Below, one piece after another: positions 1 through 9,272 of a stretch of 21,440 nucleotides of DNA (the first letter of the stretch is position 1; each line of letters opens with the position of its first letter). A program made the translations under genes and the position numbers. Source of the DNA: a candidate division WOR-3 bacterium (lineage in GTDB: Bacteria > Hydrothermota > UBA3072). The stretch covers positions 1-21,440 of the forward strand of contig JBDRZZ010000027.1 of assembly GCA_039804165.1 (NCBI GenBank), read 5' to 3'. The notes under the pieces are model-generated. The model was not told the DNA's origin and made no database searches. It saw only the letters and a program-made list of their open reading frames with translations.

Positions 1-153
1 AAGATAAAACCACCCAGGATTTGTAAAATCACCAGTACCAACAAGATTAACACCTTTAGCTTTTGCCTCTTTTGCGATAAAAGGCAACTCCATATTTTTA
101 CTTGTAGCCATAGAGAATTTAGAGTGAATATGAAAATCAGCATAATATTTCAT
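1..153 (-). CDS. EndoQ-like PHP-domain endonuclease, 5' part only
   Basis: Only the first 51 codons lie in the window; the gene continues past the left edge. The ATG at 153 is preceded by a GAGG ribosome site about 5 nt upstream, and the gene begins 7 nt after the EIIA stop, so it is the last visible gene of the ATPase operon. The visible N-terminus reads MKYYADFHIHSKFSMATSK and later VGTGDFTNP. The HIH metal-binding motif of the PHP superfamily, followed by this spacing and a TGD motif, is typical of endonuclease Q, a family that cuts DNA 5' to deaminated bases and is often misannotated as a UvrD-type helicase. Assignment to EndoQ rather than another PHP phosphoesterase rests on the N-terminal motif alone. 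Why a DNA-repair gene follows an ATPase operon is not clear. Confidence 0.7.
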   Translation of the reverse strand, partial: MKYYADFHIHSKFSMATSKNMELPFIAKEAKAKGVNLVGTGDFTNPGWFYL

Positions 154-160
154 AAGAACC

Positions 161-616
161 TCAAACACTATTAAACTTCTTTAAAATGGAAATCACTTCA
201 GAAGGCGAATTTGCAGCAATTAGAGCCTTTCTAAATTCTTCCTGCCTACACATTCTGGAAATTCTGGCTAGGACTTGAATGTATTTACTCTTCGCCTCTT
301 CTGGTGCAACAATCAAGAAAACAACATAAACCGGCTTACCATCAAGAGAATCAAAATCAAGGCCTTCTTTAACAATTCCAATAACCATTAAGAGATCTTT
401 AACTGCTTCTGTTCTTGCATGTGGAATTGCTATTCCCTCAATCACTCCAGTGCTTTCTAATTCCTCTCTCTCTCTAATCTTTTGAAGAATTGGCTCCCTT
501 GTTATTATTATACCTTTTTTAAGAGCTTGATCAATCATCTTTTCAATCATTTTGAACTTATCAGGAGCCCTATCTATAACAATTACTAAATCCTCATCAA
601 GAAATTCTTCTATCAT
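161..616 (-). CDS. Lone PTS EIIA domain, fructose/nitrogen (PtsN) type
   Basis: A 151-residue stand-alone EIIA domain of the fructose/mannitol/PtsN fold. The motif GIAIPHAR places the phospho-accepting histidine at residue 66, the usual position in this family. The start at 616 is chosen over a longer reading from 652 because AAGGAGG lies about 6 nt upstream and the ATG overlaps the stop of the preceding gene as ATGA, indicating translational coupling. No EI, HPr or sugar permease domain is visible nearby, so transport is unlikely. Stand-alone EIIA proteins of this type usually act as phosphorylation-dependent regulators, and they recur beside UspA proteins and cation transporters. Here the location behind a V/A-ATPase operon suggests control of ion or energy metabolism, which is inference. 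Confidence 0.85.
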   Translation of the reverse strand: MIEEFLDEDLVIVIDRAPDKFKMIEKMIDQALKKGIIITREPILQKIREREELESTGVIEGIAIPHARTEAVKDLLMVIGIVKEGLDFDSLDGKPVYVVFLIVAPEEAKSKYIQVLARISRMCRQEEFRKALIAANSPSEVISILKKFNSV

Positions 617-1053
617 TTTCTTCCTCCTTCTTTTTCTATAAGAATTGGGCAAGGAACATATTCAATCAACTGTTCAATCGTTCTCTCCTCCTTCTTCCCT
701 TCTATCCCTTGACCACCCCTATATCCTACTATTAAAAGTTCAATTTTCTTCTCTTTAACAAAATTCTTGAGAACATCTATTATGTCTCCTTCTTCAACAA
801 AAAGGGCTGTTTTCACCTCCTTACTAATAGCAAGTTCCTCAAGATAGTAAAGGTATTTCCATCCCTCTTCTTCCAATTGTATAGCTACTTCTACCTCACT
901 AATCCCTCTTAAAGCTGACATCGTTTTAACAATTTCTTTATCTACAATAAATAAGGCAAATAAAGTGGCTTCTAAACTCTTACTAATTTCAATTGCTCTC
1001 TCCCACGAAGCTCTTGTTTCTCCTGATACTATATATAAAAGTATTCTTTCCAT
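613..1053 (-). CDS. UspA-family universal stress protein
   Basis: A 146-residue single UspA domain. The N-terminal strand (MERILLYIVSG) and the C-terminal end VPCPILIEKE are characteristic of the fold. The usual ATP-binding signature G-x2-G-x9-G-(S/T) is altered: after VGYRGGQGIEG comes a charged stretch (KKEERTIEQLIEY) with no clear G-S/T, so nucleotide binding may be lost or changed. It starts 5 nt after the stop of the ATPase D subunit gene and ends in an ATGA overlap with the EIIA gene. The SD-like GGGGGA is about 10 nt from the ATG, which is long. UspA proteins are cytoplasmic stress or energy-status proteins; a role in ATPase regulation is inferred from position only. Confidence 0.82.
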   Translation of the reverse strand: MERILLYIVSGETRASWERAIEISKSLEATLFALFIVDKEIVKTMSALRGISEVEVAIQLEEEGWKYLYYLEELAISKEVKTALFVEEGDIIDVLKNFVKEKKIELLIVGYRGGQGIEGKKEERTIEQLIEYVPCPILIEKEGGRK

Positions 1054-1058
1054 AATAA

Positions 1059-1661
1059 TTATTTTCCCCCTTTTTTCAATACCTTCATTCTAAAAAATTC
1101 TTCTCTTTCCTCTTCTTCAAGATTTTCTTCAATTATACCAATTTCTTTCTTATACTGGGGAATAAAGACCTTCTCAAGAGCATTAACTCTCTTTTGAGTC
1201 TTTCCTATTTCCATTCCGAGTTTCCAAATAAGAACTTCCTTTTCTACCCATTTCACAATTAGCGGAAGCACTTCTCTGAACTTTGTAAAAGCTTCATCAG
1301 AATATTGGCTAGTAGAATTAAGACTAACTTGAACTTTTTTAGAAGGAATATCTATAAAGATTTCTGGTATCGCAATTCCCATTATTGACCTCAACTTTAC
1401 TTTAATCTCTGGTTCAGGATTCACTTTTCCTAAAATTTCAAGCTTTTCTTTGCCAGAATGAATCCATACAGTTTCAAGAGTGCCATAAGCTTCTTTCAAC
1501 TTCTCGGTAAGACTTTCTTCCATTTCTTTAAATCCACGAATATTTCTTAAAAGTTCCATAATTAAAACTTCTCTTTTTTCCTTAAGAAGGCTATGACCTT
1601 CTAACGCAACATTCAACTTCCTTTTAAGTTTCAACAAATTAGTCAAGGTAGACGCGATCAT
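1059..1661 (-). CDS. atpD: V/A-type ATPase subunit D (central stalk)
   Basis: A 200-residue subunit D, the coiled-coil rotor shaft that fits inside the A3B3 head and passes rotation to the membrane ring. The N-terminus ([20 protein letters not shown]) is the classical family signature, and a second long helix follows at about residues 140-190 ([20 protein letters not shown] and onward). Length matches the family. The ATG at 1661 overlaps the subunit B stop as ATGA, with GGAG about 6 nt upstream. It is the last ATPase gene of the operon and is followed after 5 nt by the UspA gene. Confidence 0.95.
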   Translation of the reverse strand: MIASTLTNLLKLKRKLNVALEGHSLLKEKREVLIMELLRNIRGFKEMEESLTEKLKEAYGTLETVWIHSGKEKLEILGKVNPEPEIKVKLRSIMGIAIPEIFIDIPSKKVQVSLNSTSQYSDEAFTKFREVLPLIVKWVEKEVLIWKLGMEIGKTQKRVNALEKVFIPQYKKEIGIIEENLEEEEREEFFRMKVLKKGGK

Positions 1662-3037
1662 TTAAACTCCAAAAATTCATTTATCTCTTCCTCTTTCACT
1701 TTTGTTAATTCGCTTTTTGGAAGCTTCTTAAGCACTTCCCATCCTTTATCTAAGGTTTCCTCAATGCTTCTTAATTCCTTTGGATCTTGCTTTATAAATT
1801 CCTTTTCGAATTTCTCTCCAAAAGCAAGATAACTCCTATCCACTTCTGATAATTCTTCTTCTCCTATTATTGAAGCAAGAGAACGAACTTTTTGAACCCT
1901 CGAATAGGAAGTATATAGTTGATTGTAAAGATTAAAGTGGTCTTTTCTTGTTTTACCATCGCCAATTCCGTCTTTCATCAATCTTGAAAGAGAGGATAAA
2001 GTGTCAAAAGGAGGATAAATCCCTTTTTGATGCATTTCTCTTGAAAGGACAATTTGTCCCTCTGTTATATAACCTGTGAGATCTGGAATTGGATGAGTAA
2101 TATCATCATTTGGCATTGTTAAGATTGGTATTTGAGTTATAGACCCTTTTCCCCCTTTTACTTTTCCGCTTCTTTCGTAAATTGAAGCAAGATCACTATA
2201 AAGATATCCAGGGTATCCTCTTTTAGAAGGAACTTCTCCTCTAATAGATGAGATCTCTCTTAGAGCTTCGCAGTAATTGGTAATATCAGTCAAAATGACA
2301 AGAACGTGTTTTTCTTTCTTAAAAGCAAAAAATTCAGCTACAGAAAGAGCACACCGAGGAGTAATAAGTCTTTCCACAGAAGGGCTATCTGCAAGATTTA
2401 AAAATGTAATAAGTCGATCTAATTTTCCGCCCTCTTCAAAGCTCTTAAGGAAAAAATCAGCTTCAACAGCTTTTATTCCAATCGCCGCAAAAACAATTAC
2501 AAATTCTTCATTCTTATAAATTTGGGCTTGATTTACAATTTGAGCAGCCATTTCATTATGAGGTAAACCCGAGCAAGAAAAAATTGGTAATTTTTGACCC
2601 TGAATTAGAGTAGCAAGTCCATCTATTGCAGATATTCCTGTTATTATATTATCTCTCGGATATTCTCTTACCTCTGGATTTAAAGGTAGTCCATTAATAT
2701 CTACTTCCTCTTCTCCTATAACTTCTCCACCTCCATCTATTGGCCTCCCTATCCCATCAAAAACTCTACCAAGCATTTCTTCTGAAACAGAAATGGTGAT
2801 TGGAGAACCTGTAAATCTTATCTTTACTCTATTTCTATTAAGTCCGCTTGTCCCTGAAAATATCTGGATAATAGCTCTGTCTTCATCAACCTCAACTACT
2901 CTTCCCACTCTTTTCTCCTCTTCCTGCTCTATTTCCACCATTTCCCCAAACCCAACTCCTTTAATCTTTTCCACAAAAAGAAATGGACCACTTATTGCAG
3001 TAGCACCGATATGCTTTTTCTCAAAAATGTTATCCAT
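1658..3037 (-). CDS. atpB: V/A-type ATPase subunit B (non-catalytic)
   Basis: A 459-residue regulatory head subunit. The P-loop position reads SCSGLPHN (about 154-161) in place of GxxxxGKT, which is diagnostic of non-catalytic B subunits. The beta-barrel ([16 protein letters not shown], about 88-103) and the SRLMKDGIG segment with a probable arginine finger near R352 are present. In the complex B contributes that arginine to the catalytic site of the adjacent A subunit. The start at 3037 overlaps the end of the A gene by 8 bp, and the stop overlaps D by 4 bp, keeping A, B and D at coupled expression. Confidence 0.97.
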   Translation of the reverse strand: MDNIFEKKHIGATAISGPFLFVEKIKGVGFGEMVEIEQEEEKRVGRVVEVDEDRAIIQIFSGTSGLNRNRVKIRFTGSPITISVSEEMLGRVFDGIGRPIDGGGEVIGEEEVDINGLPLNPEVREYPRDNIITGISAIDGLATLIQGQKLPIFSCSGLPHNEMAAQIVNQAQIYKNEEFVIVFAAIGIKAVEADFFLKSFEEGGKLDRLITFLNLADSPSVERLITPRCALSVAEFFAFKKEKHVLVILTDITNYCEALREISSIRGEVPSKRGYPGYLYSDLASIYERSGKVKGGKGSITQIPILTMPNDDITHPIPDLTGYITEGQIVLSREMHQKGIYPPFDTLSSLSRLMKDGIGDGKTRKDHFNLYNQLYTSYSRVQKVRSLASIIGEEELSEVDRSYLAFGEKFEKEFIKQDPKELRSIEETLDKGWEVLKKLPKSELTKVKEEEINEFLEFK

Positions 3038-4790
3038 ACTTTTCTCTTAAATTAGAAAATTCCTCTTTTATCTTTTCTTTTAGCTCATCAAATTTAAAAA
3101 TTTCTTCATTTCTAATTTCTTCTCCCATTCTCTTAATCATAGAAAAAATAGGTGATTCTTCTATCTTAAATAATGGAACTCCTATTTTCAAGAGTTCCTC
3201 TACTTCATCTGCAAAATAAAATATTATTTCCAGCATTTTGTATTGTTTTTCTGGACTACAGTATGCATCAGTAGAAGAAAGAGCATTTTGTTGGAGGAAT
3301 CCCTCTTTTATAAGTTCAGCTATCCGTAGCGTGAGTCTCTCCTTTTCAGGTAAAGCCCCTTCTCCAACCAATTGCACAATTTCTCTTAAAGAAGCTTCCG
3401 CAATTAAAACATTCATCAATCTTTTGCGAAACTCAACAATCGGCAATCCTTTTTCTTCCCACCACTCACTCACCTTATCAAGATAATCCGAATAAGACTC
3501 CATCCATGAAATAGCTGGATAATGTCTTGAATAGGCAAGCTCTCTATCCAAAACCCAAAGTGCTCCTATAAATCTTTTGGTGTGGCTTGTAACCGGTTCA
3601 GTAAAGTCCCCACCTGGAGGGGACACAGCTCCTACTATACTAATAGACCCTATTCTATCTTCTGTTACCTTTGCACAACCTCCCCTTTCGTAAAATTCGG
3701 CAAGTCGGCTTCCAAGATAAGCTGGATAACCTTTCTCTGCAGGCATCTCTTCCATTCTTGCGGATATTTCTCGGAGAGCTTCTGCCCAACGTGAGGTTGA
3801 ATCAGCAAAAAGAGCAACATCGTATCCCATATCTCGAAAATACTCAGCTATTGTTATCCCAGTGTATATACTAGATTCTCTTGCAGTAACCGGCATATTT
3901 GATGTGTTAGCAATAAGAACTGTCCTTTCAAGAAGGAACCTATCCGTTCTTGGATCCTTAAGTTTTGAAAATTCTTCCAAAACCTGAGCCATCTCATTGC
4001 CTCTTTCTCCACAACCAATATAAACAATTAAATCGACATCTGACCACTTCGCAAGAGAGTGCTGTGTGACAGTTTTACCTGTTCCAAAGCCCCCAGGAAT
4101 TGCCGCAACACCTCCTTTCGCAATTGGAAAAACCGTATCTATAACTCTCTGACCAGTAACCATTATTTCCTTTGGAGGGATTCTTTCTAAAATTGGTCTT
4201 TTTCTCCTAATAGGCCAGGAGTGAAATAATTTTATCTCTACTCTTTCTCCATTTTCTTTTTCTAATAGGCAAATGGTATCTGTTACAAGATATTCAGATT
4301 TTTCCTCCACCTCAATAACTTTCCCTCTTATTCCAGGAGGGATTAAAATTCTGTGTTTAATTAAAGAAGTTTCCTCTACTTCTCCAACAATTGAATTTGG
4401 TCCCACCACATCTCCCTTACGAACCTTTAGTTCAACTTTCCATTTTCTCTCTCTTGAAAGAGGTGTAACTTTTGCTCCTCTTTTTACAAAAATTCCTTGT
4501 TTTACCTTTATAGTTGCAAGTGGACGCTGAATCCCATCAAAGGTATTTGAAACAAGACCTGGACCAAGCTCAGCAGATAAAGGCTTGCCTGTGCCAAAAA
4601 TCTTAATTCCAGGATAAAGACCTATTGTATCTTCATAAACCTGAACAGTAGCCTCATCTCCATTAATCTTTATCACCTCTCCGATTAACCCTTCTTCTCC
4701 GAGAAGGACGACTTCATTCATATGAAAGTCCTTCGTCTCCTTAGAAACAACTATAGGGCCTTCAACCTTTTTTATTATAGCTTCACCCAC
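3030..4790 (-). CDS. atpA: V/A-type ATPase subunit A (catalytic)
   Basis: The 586-residue catalytic head subunit. It shows the Walker A motif GGFGTGKT at 233-240, the catalytic GER at 261-263, and the extra non-homologous region (about 110-190) that separates V/A-type A subunits from F-type beta. Length is typical. The start is a GTG at 4790, supported by AGGAG about 7 nt upstream and by alignment of the first residues ([15 protein letters not shown]) with the family; no ATG is suitably placed. It overlaps subunit E by 8 bp upstream and subunit B by 8 bp downstream. It hydrolyses or makes ATP on the cytoplasmic side. Confidence 0.97.
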   Translation of the reverse strand: MGEAIIKKVEGPIVVSKETKDFHMNEVVLLGEEGLIGEVIKINGDEATVQVYEDTIGLYPGIKIFGTGKPLSAELGPGLVSNTFDGIQRPLATIKVKQGIFVKRGAKVTPLSRERKWKVELKVRKGDVVGPNSIVGEVEETSLIKHRILIPPGIRGKVIEVEEKSEYLVTDTICLLEKENGERVEIKLFHSWPIRRKRPILERIPPKEIMVTGQRVIDTVFPIAKGGVAAIPGGFGTGKTVTQHSLAKWSDVDLIVYIGCGERGNEMAQVLEEFSKLKDPRTDRFLLERTVLIANTSNMPVTARESSIYTGITIAEYFRDMGYDVALFADSTSRWAEALREISARMEEMPAEKGYPAYLGSRLAEFYERGGCAKVTEDRIGSISIVGAVSPPGGDFTEPVTSHTKRFIGALWVLDRELAYSRHYPAISWMESYSDYLDKVSEWWEEKGLPIVEFRKRLMNVLIAEASLREIVQLVGEGALPEKERLTLRIAELIKEGFLQQNALSSTDAYCSPEKQYKMLEIIFYFADEVEELLKIGVPLFKIEESPIFSMIKRMGEEIRNEEIFKFDELKEKIKEEFSNLREKYG

Positions 4791-5361
4791 TTCTTACTCC
4801 TAATTTATCTGCAATCTTTCTCATATTTTGCTTTATTATTTTATTTGCAATTGTAGAAAAACGAAAATCGTATTCACTTTCTTTCCCTATTATTAGAAAA
4901 CCTCCTATAATGGATCTAGGAGAAAAACTTAAACCTTTTATTCCATCACAAATATTCTTAAAACGATCAAGTTCTTCTTCTTTTGCGACTAAAACGATCT
5001 CTCCTTCTTCCTTAGCAATCCTTTCGCAAGAAATTCTTATCCAACTATTGAGTTTTCCTTCTTTAAACATTGAAGTAAGTTTTTCTATTAAATCATTTTG
5101 CAACATCTCAAATAGCTGTTTCCTCAAAAAAAGGATTCCTTTTCTTTCATTTATTTTTTTTCTGAAAAAGAATTTCTCTTTACCCTTTTCAAACAGGGAT
5201 TTTCCTTTTTTTTCTGCTTCTTCTTTTACCTTCTTTTCTTCTTCTCTTGCCTGAGTTAGGATTCTTTCTCTTACCTTTTCTGCTCTTTGAAGAATAATTT
5301 CCGCTTCTTTTCTTGCATTACTTATTATTTTTTCTTTCAACTCGTTTATATTTTCCTTCAT
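4783..5361 (-). CDS. atpE: V/A-type ATPase subunit E (peripheral stalk)
   Basis: A 192-residue peripheral-stalk subunit. The first 75 residues or so are a highly charged, Ala/Glu/Lys-rich helix (for example ARKEAEIILQRAEKVRER) expected to form the heterodimeric coiled coil with the G/H-type subunit. The C-terminal part (IIGGFLIIGKESEYDFRFS, about 150-170) matches the globular head-binding domain of E subunits. The position between F and A is the standard gene order. It begins in an ATGA overlap with the F gene and ends overlapping the GTG of subunit A by 8 bp. Confidence 0.9.
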   Translation of the reverse strand: MKENINELKEKIISNARKEAEIILQRAEKVRERILTQAREEEKKVKEEAEKKGKSLFEKGKEKFFFRKKINERKGILFLRKQLFEMLQNDLIEKLTSMFKEGKLNSWIRISCERIAKEEGEIVLVAKEEELDRFKNICDGIKGLSFSPRSIIGGFLIIGKESEYDFRFSTIANKIIKQNMRKIADKLGVRSG

Positions 5362-5660
5362 ATTTTAATCATTAAAACCTTCTTAAAAAGCTCAAGGGCT
5401 TTCCCTCTTTCCTTCCACCCGCTCCTTCCTGGAATTTCCACAACAAGAGGTAACTGACCTTTGGTCTTTTGTTTTGTAATTTTGTCTCTGATAAGCTCGG
5501 CTTCATTTTCTGTAATTAGAATAATTCCAAGGTCATCTTCTTTGAGAGCCTTCTCAAACTCCTTCTCAACAGATTCCTTATCTTCAACGGAGACTGTGGA
5601 AACTCCCAAAAGAGCAAAGCCAATACAAGCGAATTCATCACCAATAACCTTTATCTTCAT
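5358..5660 (-). CDS. atpF: V/A-type ATPase subunit F
   Basis: A 100-residue subunit F, the small Rossmann-like regulatory subunit bound to the D shaft. The N-terminal MKIKVIGDEFACIGFALLG is the family signature (I-G-D-x-x-x-x-x-G-F-x-L-x-G), and GIILITENEAELI and PLVVEIPGR complete the core strands. ATGA overlaps join it to both K (upstream) and E (downstream), so it is translated as part of a coupled chain. Confidence 0.93.
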   Translation of the reverse strand: MKIKVIGDEFACIGFALLGVSTVSVEDKESVEKEFEKALKEDDLGIILITENEAELIRDKITKQKTKGQLPLVVEIPGRSGWKERGKALELFKKVLMIKI

Positions 5661-6028
5661 ACTTTTATTAAGATTAAAACAGCGACAATTAATCCCCAGA
5701 TGGAAAGTCCCTCAGCAAGTCCCGCAAAAACGATTGCAGCTCCCATAATTTCAGGCTTCTCAGCAAGGGCAGCCATAGCACTAGAACCAATCTTTGAAAG
5801 AGCAATTCCGGCGCCAAGCACAGAAACGGATATTGAGAGCCCAGCAGCAAGAAAAGCCCATCCCGCATAACTCCTACTTACTGGCTGAGCAGAAACACCC
5901 TCTTGTCCAAAAAGAGAAACGGGCGTTAGAACCAAACCAAAACCAGTCAATCCTAAAATTAGAGCAAGAGTTAAAAAAACAACATTAAACTTTTTCAATC
6001 CTTCCATTATTTCTTCAAATTTATCCAT
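5657..6028 (-). CDS. atpK: V/A-type ATPase subunit K (membrane rotor ring)
   Basis: A 123-residue proteolipid forming the rotor ring. It has three hydrophobic segments: an N-terminal one at about 14-36, then a c-type hairpin at about 54-80 and 95-121. The ion-binding carboxylate is E106 in GLAEGLSIWG. It is a single-hairpin form rather than the duplicated four-helix NtpK of Enterococcus; the first hydrophobic segment is an extra anchor or signal-like span. The polar Na+ ligands of known sodium rings are not seen (no Gln in the first hairpin helix, and Gly-Leu rather than Ser/Thr after E106), so coupling to protons is the likelier reading. GGAGGT lies about 6 nt before the ATG. Confidence 0.93.
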   Translation of the reverse strand: MDKFEEIMEGLKKFNVVFLTLALILGLTGFGLVLTPVSLFGQEGVSAQPVSRSYAGWAFLAAGLSISVSVLGAGIALSKIGSSAMAALAEKPEIMGAAIVFAGLAEGLSIWGLIVAVLILIKV

Positions 6029-6038
6029 AAATTACCTC

Positions 6039-7934
6039 CTATTTTATTTTTATGGGTTTATAAATTTCTTTCCCTCTTTCAAAAAAGCGAGAATAAAATT
6101 CATAGTATTCAAGCCTTAAACTTTGAATAAAAACAATCATCCCTTCAAGACCTACAACGAGAAAATTCCCAAAAATCAATGTTGTAGCGCTTCCTCTCCC
6201 AATCATTTTTTCAAATATACTCGAAATTTCAAGAAGAGACATTGTCAAGATAATATGTCCAATATTAAAAGCTGCAACTCGGATAAAAGAAAGAGTATTA
6301 GAAATCATTGCAAGGAGAAGATGGATAAATTCTCCTAAAGAGAGTAATAATTTATTCGAGCTGATTCCTTCTTTAAAAGCGTCTTTTAAAGGAATACCAA
6401 GAGCAACAACTAAAGCACTCATCCCAATAATTGCTCCTTCCGATATAATAAATTTACTACTGATTCTCCTTATTAATGAAAAGGTGAAAGCAAGGGAAGA
6501 AAGATAAAAAATAAAACCTGGTAACCCATAACCCGATAGAAATAACTCTTCTTTATTCCCTTCCATAATAAATTCTACCAAGCGAAGAATAAAACCAAAA
6601 CTTACAATTACAACTCCAAGATATACAGCGAAAAGCATTGCTTTTTCAGGTTCTCTGAAAGGAGAAAACCATAGAGGCTGAAAAGGATGAGTTCCAAAAA
6701 ACTCTCCAAAAATTACTCCAAAAATTGCAGAAGAAATTCCCAATAACACAGGGAGAATGGCGAATTTTCTCATAACCCTAATGAAAAATAAGGCAATACC
6801 TATTGAAATTAAAATAAGCCCATGTCCAAAGTCTCCAAACATAATTCCAAAAAATAGCAAAAAAGAAATTGTTGTAAAAATGGTAGGATCTATTCCTCTA
6901 TAGGAAGGAATCCCATAAGTATTAACAAGGAGTTCGAAAGGACGAAAAAGAAAAGGATTATTAAGTTTTGTGGGAGTTATTTTTGCCTCTTCGTTTTTCC
7001 TTTTTATTGTTTCTTCTTTCAAAATATAAATATTAAGATTTTTCGCCTTTTGTTTAACTTCAAAGACCACCTTAGTTGGTAAATAAGCACTTATGAAAAA
7101 TATCTTATCGGATCTTGCGGTCTTGCTTAACCAAACCAACTCTAAGAGTGAAATATCTATTTCTCTATTCAATCTCAAGATATTTTCTTCTATGTTTCTA
7201 CCCATTCTTTTAATAGAAGCCTGAAGAGTGGCTCTCTCTTCCTTTATTTCCCAAAATTTACTCTCAATTTTATCTTTCAATCCCAGAATAGAACCTTCCA
7301 ATTTAGAAAAAACCTTAAGTTCTTCGAAATGTACACTTTCTAAAACTTTCCCTAAAGATTCCTCCTCAAAAGAGGAGAAAAAGATAATAATTGGGGTTAT
7401 CCCCTTTTGGAATTTCCTTTTAAAAACAAGAACGTCTCTTCCCTTCAAAATCTCGTAAAGATTTTTTTCTTCTGACGAGGGAATAGTTCCGCCAATCATT
7501 TTAATAAATTTACCTTCCCGGATTTCTTCAATAGGGGTATCTATCTCTGGAAGTAAAGCTAAAAGTTCTGAAACAAGATTCAACTCTGTTTCCTCCTCTT
7601 TTAATGTTGTAAGCCTACTTCTTTTCTCTCCTAATTTTCCTTCAAATTCATTAAGAAATTTCTCTGCTTCTTCCCTAACCTTATTTATGTCCACAGCTTT
7701 TAATGGAATTTCCTTTAGACTTTTAATTCCAAAATACTCAATAATTTCCTTTATCCTTTTACTGGATTCCTCCAACTTCCTATAGATTTCTTTATATTGG
7801 GTTTCCTTTAGCCAGCGATGAGAAAACTCTACAAGATGGAATTTCCCTTCTTTTCCAATAAAATCAAGAGCTGCTTGTAGATCTTCTTCAACTACCCCAA
7901 GCAAAAAATGCGTCATTTCTTCAGGAACCCACAT
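6039..7934 (-). CDS. atpI: V/A-type ATPase subunit I (membrane stator, a-type)
   Basis: A 631-residue stator subunit. Residues 1 to about 330 form the soluble, helix-rich part. The C-terminal half is multi-spanning and contains the family motif MFGDFGHG (about 365-372). The essential arginine is in LSFIRVAAF (about R552), and a second conserved arginine lies near 607 in SLRLEYYEFYSRF. Together with the K ring these form the two half-channels for the ion path. The ATG at 7934 overlaps the end of subunit C by 14 bp and has GGAGG at 7 nt. The length is in the usual range for bacterial and archaeal I subunits. Confidence 0.95.
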   Translation of the reverse strand: MWVPEEMTHFLLGVVEEDLQAALDFIGKEGKFHLVEFSHRWLKETQYKEIYRKLEESSKRIKEIIEYFGIKSLKEIPLKAVDINKVREEAEKFLNEFEGKLGEKRSRLTTLKEEETELNLVSELLALLPEIDTPIEEIREGKFIKMIGGTIPSSEEKNLYEILKGRDVLVFKRKFQKGITPIIIFFSSFEEESLGKVLESVHFEELKVFSKLEGSILGLKDKIESKFWEIKEERATLQASIKRMGRNIEENILRLNREIDISLLELVWLSKTARSDKIFFISAYLPTKVVFEVKQKAKNLNIYILKEETIKRKNEEAKITPTKLNNPFLFRPFELLVNTYGIPSYRGIDPTIFTTISFLLFFGIMFGDFGHGLILISIGIALFFIRVMRKFAILPVLLGISSAIFGVIFGEFFGTHPFQPLWFSPFREPEKAMLFAVYLGVVIVSFGFILRLVEFIMEGNKEELFLSGYGLPGFIFYLSSLAFTFSLIRRISSKFIISEGAIIGMSALVVALGIPLKDAFKEGISSNKLLLSLGEFIHLLLAMISNTLSFIRVAAFNIGHIILTMSLLEISSIFEKMIGRGSATTLIFGNFLVVGLEGMIVFIQSLRLEYYEFYSRFFERGKEIYKPIKIK

Positions 7935-8799
7935 AGAGTTTCCTCCACATTTCTATTATTTCTTGGGGCTTTAATTGTAGTAATTTAGCCCTATAAATAG
8001 AAAGAATTTCATTTATTTTTTCATTAAGAAGAAAGAAAAAAGCAAGGATTGCTCTCATCGTAAACATTCTAAATTTAAAATCCTTATAGCAAATTTTACT
8101 AATCTCTCTCCTAAAACTCCCTTCAGATAGACCTTTTTCTTCTTTTATATTTTCATAAACTTCTCCAATAGGGATTAAAAGCTTTTTTATTTCAAAATCG
8201 CTCAAAGCATAAAAATTCTTTAGCCGGAAAAGATAAACTCTATTCTTTAAGTTTATAAAACTTAGAAGAAACTCTCTAACTTGTGACCTTTCCTTTGAAG
8301 ATAAATTTCTTGTCTCTTTTAAAAGGGAATAATAGTAATAGCGATCAAGGGGAAGTTCAAGCTCAATTTTATCCTTTTTCTCTTCATACCTTGAATACCC
8401 ACTATTCCAAGGAATCTTCCAAAATCTATTTTGCATATAGGTATTCAATTCTTCTATACTTAAATTCTTATCCCTTAGTTCTCGAGTGAAGAATCCTTTC
8501 CCTCCACGAATTATGTTCTTAATATCTTCTAACTCATAACCTCTAAGATAAGCCTCAAAAAAAAGAACCGATGGCTCAGACATTTGTTTTCTTACTTTTT
8601 CTCCAAGGGAAAAAGGGATCCTCCTTAAATGAGATTCAATATCAGAGTCTATAAGAGGGAATCTTTTTAAAAATCTCATCTCAATAACATGATTTTTAAA
8701 CTCTGAAACATCCTTAGAATAGAGAAGCTCTTCTGTTTCAGCAGAAGTAGGTAGAAATGAATATATTGCTCTTAATTTAGGATATATTGAATAGCTCAT
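7921..8799 (-). CDS. atpC: V/A-type ATPase subunit C
   Basis: A 292-residue protein of the AC39/subunit C (eukaryotic d) family, the cytoplasmic funnel linking the central shaft D/F to the membrane ring K. The sequence is helix-rich with aromatic repeats; segments such as FFEAYLRGYELEDIKNIIRG (about 74-93) and FYALSDFEIKKLLIPIG match the three-fold helical pattern of the family. Similarity in this family is always weak, so the call depends partly on position between H-like and I genes. It starts 35 nt after the H-like gene with only a weak A-rich ribosome site. Confidence 0.85.
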   Translation of the reverse strand: MSYSIYPKLRAIYSFLPTSAETEELLYSKDVSEFKNHVIEMRFLKRFPLIDSDIESHLRRIPFSLGEKVRKQMSEPSVLFFEAYLRGYELEDIKNIIRGGKGFFTRELRDKNLSIEELNTYMQNRFWKIPWNSGYSRYEEKKDKIELELPLDRYYYYSLLKETRNLSSKERSQVREFLLSFINLKNRVYLFRLKNFYALSDFEIKKLLIPIGEVYENIKEEKGLSEGSFRREISKICYKDFKFRMFTMRAILAFFFLLNEKINEILSIYRAKLLQLKPQEIIEMWRKLYVGS

Positions 8800-8834
8800 T
8801 TATTTTCTTTTTGATTTTCACATTTTAATGAGTT

Positions 8835-9146
8835 TTATATAGGCAGGAAAGATTTCATCAACTCATCAAGTAATTCTTCTTTTACTTCTTCATAAATTTT
8901 TAACCCGGTTTTTCTTATATTTATTTCTTTTTCCTCATTCTCTTTTTCCTCTTCTTTCAAAAAAGAGGAAAGTCTTACCTTATAGGTGGCAATTATAGAT
9001 TCTGCCTCCCTCTTTGCTTCCAAAATAATCTCCTCAGCTTTTTTTTCAGCTTCTTTTCTTATTTGGTCTGCTTTATTTTCAGCCTCTTCAACGATTTTTT
9101 TTGCCTCTTTTTCAATCTCAAGAATTTCTTTAATCTCTTTTTCCAT
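8835..9146 (-). CDS. atpH: V/A-type ATPase subunit G/H-like (peripheral stalk helix)
   Basis: A 103-residue, almost entirely charged protein with an uninterrupted Ala/Glu/Lys helix (EKEAKKIVEEAENKADQIRK and onward), as expected for the G/H subunit that pairs with subunit E in the peripheral stalk. The fold gives few diagnostic residues, so the call rests on composition, length and its place at the head of the ATPase genes. The ATG lies inside the end of the upstream 45-codon gene (17-bp overlap). Its SD-like AAGGA is unusually close to the start, so re-initiation from the upstream gene may help its translation. Confidence 0.8.
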   Translation of the reverse strand: MEKEIKEILEIEKEAKKIVEEAENKADQIRKEAEKKAEEIILEAKREAESIIATYKVRLSSFLKEEEKENEEKEINIRKTGLKIYEEVKEELLDELMKSFLPI

Positions 9147-9267
9147 TTCCTTTTTGTTTTCTTATAAATTTTCTGAGTTCAAAAATGATAAAATAAATAA
9201 TTAGAAAAAATATAACAGTTCTTACAAAAACAAAGAACCATAAAACGCCAACTTCAAGTTTATCCAT
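9130..9267 (-). CDS. Small single-span membrane protein, first gene of the ATPase operon
   Basis: A 45-codon ORF, too short for usual gene callers. The protein starts MDKLEVGVLWFFVFVR, has one strongly hydrophobic span at about residues 8-29, and ends in a basic tail (LRKFIRKQKGNGKRD), so by the positive-inside rule the C-terminus should be cytoplasmic. It overlaps the next gene (H-like) by 17 bp. There is no SD before its ATG; a candidate promoter places the transcript start at or within 1-2 nt of the ATG, fitting a leaderless mRNA. I do not recognise a family. It may assist assembly of the membrane sector, or serve as a translated leader for the H gene. Both are inference. Confidence 0.6.
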   Translation of the reverse strand: MDKLEVGVLWFFVFVRTVIFFLIIYFIIFELRKFIRKQKGNGKRD

Positions 9268-9272
9268 AATTT

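Noticed and set aside
161-652. Longer EIIA reading starting at 652
   Set aside because: The extra 12 residues (basic, RKRRRKK) overlap the Usp gene and have no ribosome site, whereas 616 has a strong one and an ATGA junction.
2277-2519. Several plus-strand ORFs of 60-115 codons across the ATPase operon
   Set aside because: They are antisense to strongly conserved ATPase genes and lack ribosome sites and motifs; low stop density there follows from codon bias on the coding strand.
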